From NCBI GenBank assembly GCA_032622095.1, contig CP136068.1, positions 184,766,796 to 184,830,795 of the forward strand: 64,000 nt of DNA. The letters run 5' to 3'. The notes beneath the pieces were generated by a model that was not told the origin of the DNA, ran no database searches, and saw only the letters and a list, made by a program, of their open reading frames with translations. Made by a program: the position numbers and the translations under genes. This stretch comes from Siphonodentalium dalli (Eukaryota > Mollusca > Scaphopoda > Gadilida > Siphonodentaliidae). Of this stretch, positions 23,401 to 38,400 are shown one piece after another (the stretch's first letter is position 1; each line of letters opens with the position of its first letter).

Positions 23401-26400
23401 TATAATTACCATGCTGTTTGCATCGTTCTTAAAGTAAATGCTTGTATTTTGCACTCATCCATGGCTCAAATTCATTCATTTATTGCATATATTATGTTGA
23501 GTATAAAAGGAGATGATCTCACAAGATGCCGGATTTAGGGTACAGTACCCCTTTAACGTTTAAAACTGTTTAAAAATACAGTCATAAATTCATTTTCATT
23601 ATAATTACCATGCTGTTTGCATCGTTCTTATAAGTAAATGCTTGTATTTTGCACTCATCCATGGCTCAAATTCATTCATTTATTGTATTCTGTTAAGTAT
23701 AATGAATAACTTCTTACAAAGTACTCAACACTGTCTTCTTCTTTGCAGGTATTGGCTGGGGCATGTTTATGGTATCATTCTTGGTCGGCGTTTATTACAA
23801 CATGATCATTGCGTGGTCCCTATTTTATTTATTCGCTTCTATTGGAGCTGATGTTCCATGGAGGTCATGTGATAACGAGTGGAACACCCTGGGTAAGTTT
23901 ATCTCATGTCTGTTTAACACTTTCTGCACTAAATCATCATTGATGAGTAGCATAGGAAATGTTCACAATGTTCACATAATAAGTTCAACAAACGACCAGT
24001 TGAACTTATTATCTAAACATTTCCCTCAATAAATAGGGCTCCTTCCTTTCGTTTTCGCTATACAGCCCTTATGACCGGCAATATCACTACAGTGAGAGCT
24101 TTCCGATGAATGCCAACAAGCCATATTTCCAACTAAATCCTGAAAAATTACCCATAATTCTGCTGTGGTTAAGAAGTTGATTATTTAGGGCATTACTGTA
24201 TAATATTAGGTGAGTAAAATTGTGATACATATCATATCGTGACCTACATCTATGTATCATGATAAACATTGACACACCCCATATAACTCATATCATTACA
24301 CCCCTACAATAAATGGAACATGGAGTGTGACCACATACGACAAGGTTTGAGCCGACATACTGCCCCTACCGATAGGCCTAATCTGTGTGGTCAAAAATTT
24401 GTGCTATTTTCTTTAAATTTCTGCCATTTGTCTCTTTAAAAATTTAAATTGAGATCAAATGTGACATTTCGTAACATTGGAACAGTATAATATCAAGATC
24501 TGCATATAATAGCTATGAAAAAAATGTCCTTTTATATGTGCCAATTTTACTACGTTATATACATGTTACTGCCGTAAACAACAGAAATGTCATTCTACCA
24601 GCCATTTAAAGGGTTAACTCTTTCAGTGCCAGACTTATTTTGTAGGTTTAGTGCCAGGGAAACTTACGTTTTTCATGGGCATCAAAATTATTACTATGAA
24701 TACTTGGTGATAGTTTTGAGTTATAACATGCCCCTAAGGTTTTATGCAGTTTGTTTTTAAATTCGCTATAGCATGCTTAAGCATACCCAAAAAAAATTCA
24801 ATTTTTTTAGGGCCGATTTTATCGACCCTGGCACTCTACAGACTGTAAATTAGGGCCAATGAGATCGCCCCCTGGCACTGAAAGGGTTAATGTTGATTTC
24901 TACATTTATTTTACAGCTTGCAGTTTGATGGGTAAAGCTGAGGAGAAGAACTGTACTACACATCATGGAGTGTGGTATAACTTCACGTGTCACACGAATC
25001 AGACGACGGACTCCGCGATGCTAGAGCAATATAAAGCACTCAGCAATATAACCGACCAGAAAACTAAGAGTCCAAGTGATGAATATTTCCAGTGAGTACA
25101 TTAGGCCAAAAAAAAATAATCTATATTTAGGGTTTCCCTACCTACCCTAGAAAAAGGTGCCTACCCAAAAAAAAATTTGGGATTGTAGACACAGATATTT
25201 TTTTTTTCCAGTGGGAAGGGCATCGAAAGGTACTTAACCATTTTCAAACCTCCTATAAAAAACTGTTTATAAGTTTTATTAGTCTAGTGCTCTGACTAAT
25301 TCAAGATAACAGTATTTATTATTGAATCTTTCAATTAATCTGAAATATGAAGCTTTCTAAATTGAATTGTCAATGACCAAATGGAATTCATAATTAAGAA
25401 AAATTCCTACCTACCTACCCTATTTATTTTAGACAATGTAACCCTAAACACAGGTATTATTTATTTTAGACCATGTAGCCCTAAACACAGGTATTATTTA
25501 TTTTAGACCATGTAGCCCTAAACACAGGTATTATTTTGTTTGGCCTTACTGCATCTTTAAATAGATTAACTGACTTGATTTAAGTTGATTGACAGGCAAA
25601 AACTTCTGTGGGAACATGGAAAGTCTTCTGGAGACACTAATCTAACTAATGTTAATAATTCAGTCTTGTTTCTTGATTGAGATGCTTGAGGCACAGTGGG
25701 CTAGCATACTCTCAGGTGCCTAATAACCGTGATGGCCTAATAATAGTGATGGGTGGGGATTTAGGCTGAAATTAATAATAGTGATGGCAATTTCACTCTA
25801 TGTCTCAATTCCTAATAATAGTGATCATTGGGAATTTTCTCCAAAATTAATAATCGCGCTGGCACCTGAGAGTAACTGATTCTTTAAATAGTTTATCTCA
25901 CTTCATTTAAGATTTTTATGAACAAGCCTTGAAATAGTGTGTCTGTCATTTGCAGAATGAGGTTCCCATAGCATAGTGGGCTAGCATCACCAAATTCACC
26001 CTTTGGGAACCTCATTCTGCTGAGGTGTAAGCAGAATGAGGTCCCCAGAGGGTGAATTTGGTGATGCTAGCCCGCTATGCGGGGTAGCATCACTAAATTC
26101 ACCCTCTGGGGACCTCATTCTGCAAATGACAGGCACACTATTTCAAGGCTTGTTTATGGACGTATTATGTTATTGGTCTATCTTTTCGTCTGTGTCCGGT
26201 TTTGGGTTACGGATGAATAGTTACCTTGATCTTGTAAGCCAGTGCATTCTCTTATATATGAAAGGCTCGCTTTGGGAGACTCGCATATATAAGAGAATGC
26301 ACTGGCACATGGTCTTTAATGCTGCACCAGCGCAGCTCCCATCATGAACATCATCAAAGGGTTAATAATTCTTGATTGAGATTGTGGCAATATATCATTG

Positions 26401-29400
26401 TGTTAGACTAATCAATTGTCTCCCTTTCTTTCACAGTAACTACGTTTTGGATCTGACTGATGGTATCCATGATATGGGCGGTATCAAATGGGAACTCGCG
26501 CTCTGTTTACTGCTCGCATGGGTGATCGTTGTCATTTGTCTGTCAAGGGGAGTCAAATCATTTGGAAAGGTAGGTTTATGCTGTATATTATGTTCATTCA
26601 ATCAGACAGTAATTTCCATGATGAACCAAACCTCTGCAACGCCGTTTAATGACATATTATGTACAGGGCTGGACGATATTAACGAAAATAAAAACCGCGA
26701 TTTTTGGAAATTAAAACCGCGGTTAACGATATAATCGCGTTTTTTTTAAAACATCAGATACTAGAAACATAAAACAATTTCTCACTGTTCCCTAGAATCA
26801 CATCAGTGTCATTAATTTTGACAAGTTGACGATGTGAATAACATACACAACCACTCAACCAGTGACAACCTCATGCTCGATCGATATTCGGAATTAAAAG
26901 TAAATTCACTGGTTAAATTCCGCTATTCGGACAATTTTGTTCCGCTGACTTGACAAATTCTGGTATATACCGGTAATTAATAAAACCATTATCTCGTCTG
27001 CCAAAACTAAAAGTGTTCTATACTATAGTATCCTTTTCTAACTCGGTATGTTCAACTATGTTGAGTAAATATATATGTTATTCCCGATGACACTTGCATC
27101 GCATTACAAATGGAAATGTGGTTTACCGTCAAGACAAATTTGACAATGAGGTTCAGTCTTTTAGCGAAGTCCAAACACACGTAGTACACAACTTTTGGAA
27201 TTCGGCCAAGCAAGGACACCATGAATTTTTGGGCGGGTTTGAAGCCCTAATTCTATACAATTGGGTTTAACCAATCGCTGTGAGTGGTTTCTTCTAGACG
27301 AGAAGAGGGCGGTGTCTTCGCGCATTTATTATTTTGATTGACGGTGCATGTGAATCATTGTACGTACTGAAGGAAGAGGCGTGGCATAATTGACATTCAT
27401 ATCGATCTATCACCTGATCAGTCGTCAATTCATTTGGTAAATTCTCTTGTAATAAATATTACGCAGGGAAGTCGGAGGGATTGTGTAATATTGTGAGCGA
27501 AAGGGGGGGGACATTAGTCGTTCTAAACGTTATTTACTATGATGATTGGATATTTTGGGGCTAATAATCAATTCTGATAACTGATTCAAAAACTTTGTTG
27601 TTGGAATCTGATATGGGGACCATCGAATCGGATTGAGTATCTTTAAATGTTTTTTCGTTTTCAGGCTGTATATTTCACAGCTCTATTTCCGTATGCTGTG
27701 CTTATCGTTCTGTTAATCCGGGGATTAACCTTACCTGGATCAATTAATGGGATTATGTTCTACCTGACACCAGAATGGAGCAAACTATGGACGGCCAAGG
27801 TGTGTAATCAAACTTTCTCTTCTTTGGTTTGTTTCTATTGTCAACATAGTAATGTCTTGTGTTATTGTCAAAATATCTACCATGGTAAACTAATCTTTTG
27901 TTTCATTCTCAGTCTTTTAATAGAGCAAAGATTTTGGACAGCGTTCGATCGCTAGTCATGCACAAATCGTCAAAAAGTTTTGTAATTTTAAATTAGCGTT
28001 TCTAGTCTTGGAAAAGTCTGAAAAATTATTGCTTTTCTCACATCACCAGGGCTTACAATTTGTTCATATTTATGCTAATCAACATGAGAATTAGTCAAGA
28101 GGAAGTACAGAAAGTTGTGAATTTTGTTAGCGGTCTAAAAAATCATTGCATTGAATTCAGAATTACCCTCACACTTGAACTTTGAGCAGGGTTGGGGTTT
28201 TCTCTTATGAGGGCGACCAACCAAAAATACAGTTTAATACTAGTTTAAAATCATTGATAATCAATGGAATTATAATAATCACATATTTGAGACGATTTTT
28301 GTAACGTTTTGGAAAATTATGAAAATTTCTCTTTTGCTCTGTGTATGAACCTTGATAGACTTTGAAATGAGAGAGATAGTTTACGTAACTACACCTCACT
28401 TCTGCTGTTTTCAGCCTATTCATGTTTCAGGAATAGTATAGGTATCGATTGAGCGGGAATTGTTATTACATAATATCTCTTAAGATATTAGGGTCACTTT
28501 TATCAGTTACAGTACAGATACTAACCGTCAGTACACTGCATTGTGACAGTTATTGTCATTCACTTTCATGTTTTGTTCATGTTTAACTTAATAAGGTTGC
28601 TTACATCAGATGAACAACCATTTTCAATCTGATCTTGTCATTGAACAATCTACCGGTAACTTGCCAGGTCCTGACAAGAATTTATAAGCATTTTATAAAA
28701 CTTTATACAGTTTTCTGTAGTATCTAGGATTAACCCTTTACCCAACAAACCGGCCAAAAACGGCCAAATAAAGCTGCAACAGTCTAAATTATCTTGGGTC
28801 TTTCTCAATAAAACCATACAAATATGGATATCATTGGAACCGGCTCATTGACCACATTGTGATGGTTACAGTTATGACCTGTGCCAATGCATTCTCTTAT
28901 ATATGCGAGTCGACCATAGGTCGCCTCACATATATAAGAGAATGCATTGGCCTAAAAAAAATCTTTTTTTAACACTTTTTACCATTTTTTCTTACATTCT
29001 TTAACAATTTTATAATTTTTAATGTGTTAAGCCAATGCATTCTCTTATATATGCGAGGCGACCTATGGTCGACTCGCATATATAAGAGAATGCATTGGCA
29101 CAGGGCCCTTCTGTTGGGTAAAGGGTTAATATTCATTCGTTGCGTCCTTTTGGCCATCATTTTTGTTGTATTTTTATCAAGGTAGATTGATACTAAATTG
29201 TCATTATAAGATACTGAGTGCATTATATGAAATTTAACATGTAAATAGTCAGAACAGGAGTGAGGTGTGGTTTATCTTCTTCGGGAGGCACTAAATGCTT
29301 TTGAGGATGAAATTTTCAGGCATCGAAATCACTACATATTGTGTCATGCATCGATTCCATTATCCATTCACAAACATAAATAAAGTGAAATGTTCACTGA

Positions 29401-32400
29401 AGTTTTCAGTTTCATCGACAGATTAACCTTGTTTCAATATAATGCATTTGGAGTTTTCAATTGTAGTTAAAGGCACGTGAGGCCTTAGTTGTCGAAAATA
29501 TTCATATTTTTTCCAATCACCGTAAACAGAAAAACATTAAAACGCATACAGTTTCGTTCATATATACCATGACCATCACGTAAACAGCATGTTATCATAA
29601 AGACCTACTATATTTTACCTAAGCAAGAGCCTGATTGTGTTACAGAAGACAGCACAATGCTACTGGCTAATCACACACAATGGCATAAACGCTCTTTATT
29701 AGTTCCATATCAGGAATTCACCAACAAAGAACGCTCTTTATGTTTACCATCATAATATAAACAAACACCAGAAAAGTTACTTTTTATGCTTTTGTTTACA
29801 TAACAATGGTCAAACATTTGACAATAACATACTGTTTATGCGATATTTCTGATTTGTATACGGACAAAGTCTGTCTACATTTTGATGTTCTTTCTGTTTG
29901 TGGCGGTTTTTGACGGGTGAAAATATTTTCACAGGATACACACCGCCAAGGCCAACCGTACCTTTAAATTTTCCCCTTCTATGGCAATCTTCAAGTGATT
30001 ATACTACCTTTGTAGTGAAACATTTGTTTTTTGCGTCAATGAAAAAATTGCATAGCATGAGTTTGCATTGCACCCTATGACGATTCCCAAGAAATTTTTC
30101 ACTTTGAATTGCTAAATCTAATTCTGCTAGTTTTTTGTCATCTTCGAGCTTACATAAGATAAAATATATAGCTTATGCATGGAGCCTCTTGGGGAAAACA
30201 TTGAAGACAGACAATCTGATGACAACGGCACCACATTCTTATTACAACGAACATTGCTCCACTGCATAGTGCCAAGCCTGCAAATAGCGTGTCTGTCATT
30301 TGCAGAATGAGGTCCCCAGAGGGTGAATTTAGTGACACTATCCCGCATAGCGGGCTAGCATCACTAAATTCACCCTCCAGGGACCTCATTCTGCTTAGGC
30401 CTCATCTTCTGGGAAGTATCTATAGTATCAAATTAACATTGTTTTTAGTTACGTTTTCCCTTCTGGGAAGTTTCTATATCCCCTAATTTGCAGAAGGTAA
30501 AATCCATAATCGAGGTGCCCAATAAGTGATCATCACCAACTTCAACTGGGGAACTTCAATCTGATCCTAGATCTACCATAGCAGTTGAGGGCCTTAGCAG
30601 AATGAGGTCCCCGGAGGGTGAATTTAGTGATGCTAGCCCGCTATGCGGGATAGCGTCACTAAATTCACCCTCTGGGGACCTCATTCTGCAAATGACAGAC
30701 ACGCTATTTGCAGGCTTGCCAATAGAGAACTTCAGCAACCCTTTCTTGGGTGGTGTTTAATTATATCGTCTGCCTTCAATTCAAGTGAAATATGTGCATG
30801 GATTACACACAAAATCTAGGATCGAGAAATGTTTATAAAATATGTGCATGGATTACACACTGATATCTAGGATCTCGAGGATCGAGAAAGGTTTTAATAA
30901 TGGTGATTTAAAGGTTTTAATAATGGTGATTTAAAGGTTTTAATAATGGTGATTTAACAATGAATCTTAATTCATGTTAGCAGTTCTGTCAATTTTTTAC
31001 TTTTCATTGGTTAATTTTACTCCCACATATCTCATGTTCAAAGTACATCTCATACAACTGGCCATGTCCAAGTTCAAATTTAATCTCATACGACTGGCCA
31101 TGTCCAAGTTGAACTTTAATCATTTTAATTTTACTTTTTATGTTTACCCATACCATGTATGGTAAACATAGTGTCGTCGTCCGGATTGACCACTCGTCGT
31201 TCGTCCGTCCGTCCGTCCGTCCGTCCATCTGTCGAGCCGTCTGTCCGTCCGTAGACACTTCACGTGTAATGCGATAACTCAAACATTTTCAATCCAATCA
31301 GAAGCAAATTTTGTATATGGGTATATCAGCCCAAAATACAGATCGAGTTCGAATTTGGGTTTGATCTGAGTTTTTGTTACAGAGTTATGGCCCTTTTTCG
31401 ACTTAGAATTCACACATTCTGCCATAACTCAAACATTTTTTATCTGATTGGAACCAAATTTGGTATGTGAGTTTCACAGCCCAAAATACAGATCTAGTTC
31501 GAATATGGGTTTGATCCGATTTATTTTAAAGGAGTTATGACCATTTTTCAAAAAACAAAATTTGAAAAGAAAAAAAATTGATTAAAAAAAATTATTATTT
31601 TTAACTTTTATAATAATAATAAAAAAAATGTCATTGACATTGTCATTTGTTTTCATTAAGATATTGATGATTATGATACAAGTTGATAAAAAGATTTCCA
31701 ATGTGTCCCTTTAATTTTTTAATTAATTCACCAATTGCATTTGGACTACTTAGCTATTGATAAAGCTATATTATTTTCTGATGTCTCTTATGCCAATGTG
31801 TAAATAATCTGACAAAGAAGGCTATGGTATCTAATTTAAAATAAGATTCAACAATAAACATCACATGATATTAACAGTAGACTTGGACATCTGTGCTGCA
31901 GAGTTATATCTTCAGATGGTCTGATATCATTATAATTGTTATTGGTTTAATAGAGGTCAGTGTTCAACATAAACAATTCCTGTGATTTTTTGACAGCTGT
32001 GCTATATAATTGATATTAATGGGTCAGTGGTGAGGTTGCTTATCTGTATACTAGGACACATTATTATTGTAAACTTAAATTGGACTCTCTTAACCCAAGT
32101 ATTCCATGTCCAGGTCACACCTACACATTTAACCCACGGACTTGCTGGCTGTGGTGGTTTAGCATTACAGATCCTGTACCAGTGCATTCTCTTATATAAA
32201 TGCCAGTGACCCATAAATTCCAATAATTTGTGTTATGTACATTTGTCTATAATAGTACATAACAGTATACTCTATAATTCAACACCAAAACTCTCATTTA
32301 TCCGATCATATTAAATTTTTATCGCCAAGGGATGGGTTAACATCTGCCGATCGTGATCGGCCTCTCGTTGAGAATTCAGATCAAGTTTGATCGTTATGCT

Positions 32401-35400
32401 TAAATCTGTGTGAATTAAAATTCATCAGTTATATTCGATGAAATGGACAAAATGGTTCGTGCACATATTTCACAAGATTATAAATGCTATTAATAGCCTA
32501 TTATATAAATCTGAAAGTGGCATTCCAATTTGTGGTTCCTGCTCGGGAATACTCTTCATTTAACTTGAATGACAGTCATTTTGTCTTGTTTAAATAATTT
32601 GACTCATTTACTATATCAATGTTATTTTTTTTAATAACATAATTTTGTATTTCTCTGAACTTTGTAACTATTCAGTGTATCTTAATGAGGGATTTGATGT
32701 AATTTAGTTGGAAACTTAGTATCAGAAAGAACACTGAAGTTTATATTATCATTTTACTATACAATTTTCTATATGTTTTAAGAGGTAACTGGAAGTTTCT
32801 TTAGTCTTATTGAGAATAGTGGTAATTCGTGGAGATTCCCAAAGCAGGAATTTAAAATGGAGAGATCTTTTATTTATGATTCCTTATTAAGACAGTAATA
32901 GTACATTGTAAGTCTTTAAATTGAAATATAATTTTCTTCAATTGAAGTTTAGATCTTTAAAATTTAGAAGCACATGATAAATATATTAAATTAAAAAAAA
33001 TTATTTTTCTCATTTCGAGTTTGGAATGTTAAATTTATCTGTTGATCTAATTATCAAATAAATACATTAAACAAATAAATTAATAATTTATTTTATTATA
33101 CATGTATTCTATATTTAAGATGAAACAGATCCAATTTTTCTTTTATATCATAAGAATTGGAATGCTACTTTCAGAATATAGTTATATATATAATTCTGTA
33201 TGTTTACATCCCTTTTTCGATTAGTGGGCCGTTCCAGGGCTGGAAACCTGCATCATAATTTGTTCAAAAATTGCGGCATGATATCTCACATCAAAGTTAG
33301 TGTTCATACATTGTTTTCTACACCCATATAAATAACTCAACCAAAAATTATCACAAATGAGCTATGGATCTATTTTATCTAGCTCACTATCAATACCTTC
33401 CCCATATAAATTTGACTGTTGAGACGATATGTCTTTAAAGTGTTTAACCCTTTACCCAACAAAACGGCCAAAACCGGCCAACTGATAAAGCTTCAACAGC
33501 CTAAAATATCTTCGGTCTGTCTCAATAGAACCATACAAATATGGGTATCATTGGAACCGGCTCCTTGACCACATTGTGATAGTTACAGTTATGCCCTGTG
33601 CCAATGCATTCTCTTATATATGCGAGTCGACCATAGGTCGCCTCGCATATATAAGAGAATGCATTGGCCTAAAAAATCTTTTTTTACCAATTTTTCTTAC
33701 ATTCTTTAACAATTTTATAATTTTTAATGTGTTAAGCCAATGCATTCTCTTATATATGCGAGGCGACCTATGGTCGACTCGCATATATAAGAGAATGCAT
33801 TGGCACAGGGCCGTTCTGTTGGGTAAAGGGTTAAGTGACTTTTGTCACAATTCTTCCAGATTGTGTAATTTTAGTGCCAAAATCTCCTTAAAAACAAATC
33901 TGTTAGAAATCTGGTTGTTGGCTTGTTGCCAGCAGTATCCGACACTTCATTGGTCTAATAGCTTGCTGATATCTTTGGAAAATGTAGAAAAAATGAATGT
34001 TGAAATTATAAGACGTGATATCTTGTTGCCATTTTCAAACAAATGATGACGTATGTTCCCTGCCCTGATTTCCAAGGTTGGGCCATGGTTAATTAAGTTC
34101 AGGTTCAGCGTCATCCACGATTCTGAGAATAAAATGTGAAATTCGGTGACAAGCCTTGAAATAGGGTGAATTTAGTGATGCTACCCTGCATAGCGGGCTA
34201 GCATCACCAAATTCACCCTCTGGGAACCTCATTCTGCTGAGGTGTAAGCAGAATGAGGTTCCCAGAGGGTGAATTTGGTGATGCTAGCCCGCTATGCAGG
34301 GTAGCATCACTAAATTCACCCTCTGGGGACCTCATTCTGCAAATGACCCTATTTTAAGGCTTGTATGAAATCATTATAACATTATTTCTGCCAATAAAAG
34401 GAAATGTGGCAATTGACGCAAAACCTAAAATTAATTAACCAAGGTTCGAAGGCTTTGCATGATTTTTAGATTTATACTTTAGAAATATTAATTTTGTTTA
34501 CTATTAATTTCATTGTAGGTGTGGGTCGACGCTGCCATCCAGATTTTCTTCTCACTGTCACCTTGTTGGGGAGGTTTAATTACTTTGGCCAGCTATAATA
34601 AATTTAATAATAATTGCTTAAGGTATGAAATCGTTCGGACTCGAGACGGCTTGTGTCTCCTAACTCTCTCGTAAAGACGTCACCTGCTTAAGAAGTATTA
34701 AACCTCTCGCTCAATTATCATGTGATGTATATGATTAAAGCTTTATTTCCTTATTAGCTGACCAGAGTTTACAGGCAGCGAATATAACCATTGGTTCGAT
34801 CGCTCACTCAAGTGTGGCTTTGTAAGTTCCTTGTTCAAAAGCTCTCGAAGCATATGTTTTCAATATGTTCCAAATCTGTGTAATCTGATCATTGTGAATC
34901 AATAATGTTTCAACATAAAACCAGCAGAAGAAAATCTAATCGTCAAAAATTAAGTCAATAAAAACAAAATCTGGTTTCTCAGGCACAACCCGCATTACTT
35001 TCAATTTCACATGAAAACAAATTTACTTGAATTCCTTATTTCATACTGTTTTCAAGAAATAATTTGCTCTAAATTGAAAAGTGAATTTTTAATTTTGTTC
35101 TGTTGGTATTTTCAAACTAGAACTTGCTTCTAGTTTGATCAGAAAAGGAGCTTATTACAAAGCCACCAGAGGGAGCCACTTACACGATCCAATGATTATA
35201 ACCAATGAGTGCATCACAGTGTATTATACGATGACATGGCTCATACCCACTTCTTTTATAAATATCAATTAACTTTAATGCTATATTTTTCATGCCGACT
35301 CATTGAAATGGGGAACACCTCAAATCAATGTTGTGGAAATTAGAAAATCATTGAAATGGGGAAAACCTCATATCAATAGTGATAAATCGACTAAGTACTG

Positions 35401-38400
35401 AAGTACTTCATTTACATTTTGGAGTGAATGAAATGTTTTATAAATTTTCTGGGTAGTAGTTCTTAGCTGCATGAGCCATAGACTTTCATGTTGAGAGACT
35501 GAAATCAGAGCGCTTGATTCTAGGAATGTACTAACGTCATTCCGTGATATCAAGTGCACTTTATGTAAAAAATAAATACTTGAGCTTTTCGTTACGGTGA
35601 CTTTTCTTTCAGGCTTGATAAGGTAAGGGTATAAATTGTGTATTTACTTGTAGCAGTTCATAAAACTCTGACCTACAAGGTTCAATTGGTGAACAGTGAT
35701 ATAAACTGGAAATTTATTAAAATATTAGTTAGTTTTCCATGACTTTTTGAGCATCAAATTTTATTTTCTAGTTGCTCAATGGAGCTTTTCATTTAGCTTC
35801 TTTATGGTGTGAAATAGTATTTAAAAGAATAATGTTCATTGTGGATTCTTTAAAAATAATGGTCATTGTGGATTCTTTAAAAATCAGAGATAAAAAATTT
35901 CTTCGAGTGCAATGAGTTCAGTTTGTTTTTCCAATGTTTTTAACACAAACAGAGACATTTGTATTGAAGTGATCGACAGAGAAATTCTCAAGATGATAAA
36001 TGAGATGGGAACAGAGAAACCACATTTATATATGTATTTAGAGAACGGATTTTGAACTCTACAATCTTTCTTTCCACAGAGATGCCTTTACTGTTTCACT
36101 GGGTAACTGTTTAACCAGCTTCTTCGCTGGTTTCGTCATATTTGGCGTTATTGGATACATGGCGTTTGAACTCAGTGTGGAGGTCGAGGATGTCGTAGCC
36201 TCAGGTGAGATATTAAATCAATCAGTCTAATGTATATTCTTCATATCTTATCAGCTCAACTTTACTTTTTAAAGTTTGAGCTATTGCCATGGCTTTGTCG
36301 TCCGTGTGTGCGTGATCAACAATACAGGCTACAGGTCGTACCTTTGGTCAGATCATTATGAAATTTGTCATAGCTGTTGACATCAACATTTAGACCGGAA
36401 CGATTCATTTTGGGGTCATTCGGGGAAAAAAACATGGCCGCCAGCAGCCATCTTGGATTTCAAAATTCAATCCATTAGCACAGGCTACAGGTCGTACTGT
36501 TCGTCTGATCATCATGAAATTTGTCGTTAATATTGACATGTAGATGGGAACGAGTCATTTTGGGGTCATTCGGCCAAAAAACATGGCTGCCAGTGGCCAT
36601 CTTGGATTTCAAAATTCAATCCATTAGTACGGGATATAGGTCGTACTGTTCGTCTGGTCATTATGAAATTTGTCACGGGTGTTAATATTGACATGTAGAT
36701 GGGAACGAGTAATTTTGGGGTCATTCGGCCTGAAAACATGGCCGCTGGCAGCCATCTTGGATTTTACTCTTTGCATGACTAAATCCCTTTGCATGGGCTA
36801 CAGGTCGTACCTTTGGTCAGATCATCATGAAATTGTCATGACTGTTGACATTGATATGTAGAAGGGAACGAGTAATTTTGGGGTCATTCGGCCAAAAAAC
36901 ATGGCCACCCGTGGCCATCTTTGATTTCAAAATTCAATCCATTAGCACGGGCTACAGGTCGTACTGTTCATCTGATCATCATGAAATGTGTCATGGATGT
37001 TAATATTGACATGCAGATGGGAACGAATAATTTTGTGGTCGTTCGGGCAAAAAACATGGCCACTGACAGCCATCTTGAGTTTTACTCTTTGCATGACTAA
37101 ATCCTTTGGCACGGACTACAGGTCATACCTTTACTGCTCATTTTTTACATTCCTTTTTAATCTTTCCATTAATTGCTCATCACAAAAATTTTAATTCTTC
37201 CCAAAGTTGAGCTACAGTGTCATTGACACTTTCATTACCCTTTCTATACTAAATACAGAACTGTCCGCACTAGATACAACAATAAAAATAAAAGGCCGTC
37301 CGGCCACAGTCTCTCCCGAAAAAGTGGCTTCATTGGGGGCATCAGCTTTTCTTAAAAAAATAACAAAGACCCTAAATCCGATAATAAATTTCAGAACAAT
37401 CCAACCAGTGTCCCCTGAAATGGTACACGACAAACTCTAGATATTTATTTGTCAATTTTACCTTCATTAATGCTGGCTCTGTTTATATATTTGTGTTACT
37501 CATATACCAAATTTGATTCAGATATGATCACACAAACTAAAGTTATCATCTGGAAACCAGAAATTGACAGGATTCCAAGTCGTAAAAGGACCATAACTCT
37601 CACAAAAATGAGCAGAGAAAACCCATATTCGAACCTGACCTGTATTTTGGGCTGATATACTATCATACTAAATTTGATTCAGATATGATCACACAAACTA
37701 AAGTTATCATCCGGAAACTAGAAATTGACAGGATTCTAAGTCGAAAAAGGGCCATAACTCTAGCAAAAATGTGCAGAGCAAACCCATATTCGAACTTGAC
37801 CTGTATATAGGGCTGATAAACTCACGTACCAAATTTGGTTCAGATATGATCACACAAACTGAAGTTATCATCCGGAAACCAGAAAATTACAAGATTCTAA
37901 GTAAAAAAAAGGGCCATAACTCTCGAAAAAATGGGCGGAGCAAACCCATATTCGAACTTGACCTGTATTTTGATCTGACAAACTCACCTATGAAATTTGC
38001 TTTTGATCTAATATAAACCGAAACTATAGTTATCCGGAAACCATTTCCGGACGGACGGACACCAGCTATTTTAATAGTCCCCCGAATTTTTTTTTCAGGG
38101 GACAATAAACTAACATTCCACAACCTCAGAGCTAATAAAGATTCCTATTTCTATTCATTCTATCCTCGTACCATAGCGAATTTAACCTATTACCACCCTC
38201 CATAAGCACAACTGAGACAACAAAACATTCAAGTCACAGCTCTCATCATCATTGATGCAGTCCATAATGGCCAAAAGAAAACATCGCAAAACAAAATACT
38301 GAGAAATAGACACTGGCAGCTGTAAATAAATTTATTAATATCACAAAATAACAAACAAAAATCATAGGTTGCTTTTATGATTTCTTAAAAGCGGTAATGT

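Noticed and set aside
26664-27640. Complete hAT element in intron 5
   Set aside because: Only the left end (gggctggacgata) is recognisable; no inverted partner or target duplication found, so kept only as a note.
31004-31282. Minus-strand frame rich in Thr/Asp/Arg/Gly
   Set aside because: The peptide comes from the (GTCC)n run of a dispersed repeat.
33576-34046. 156-codon + strand frame
   Set aside because: Its first two thirds are the two shared hairpins of a family A MITE; the same peptides (QCILLYMR..., KRMHWHRA) recur at every copy in both orientations. Repeat read-through, not a gene.
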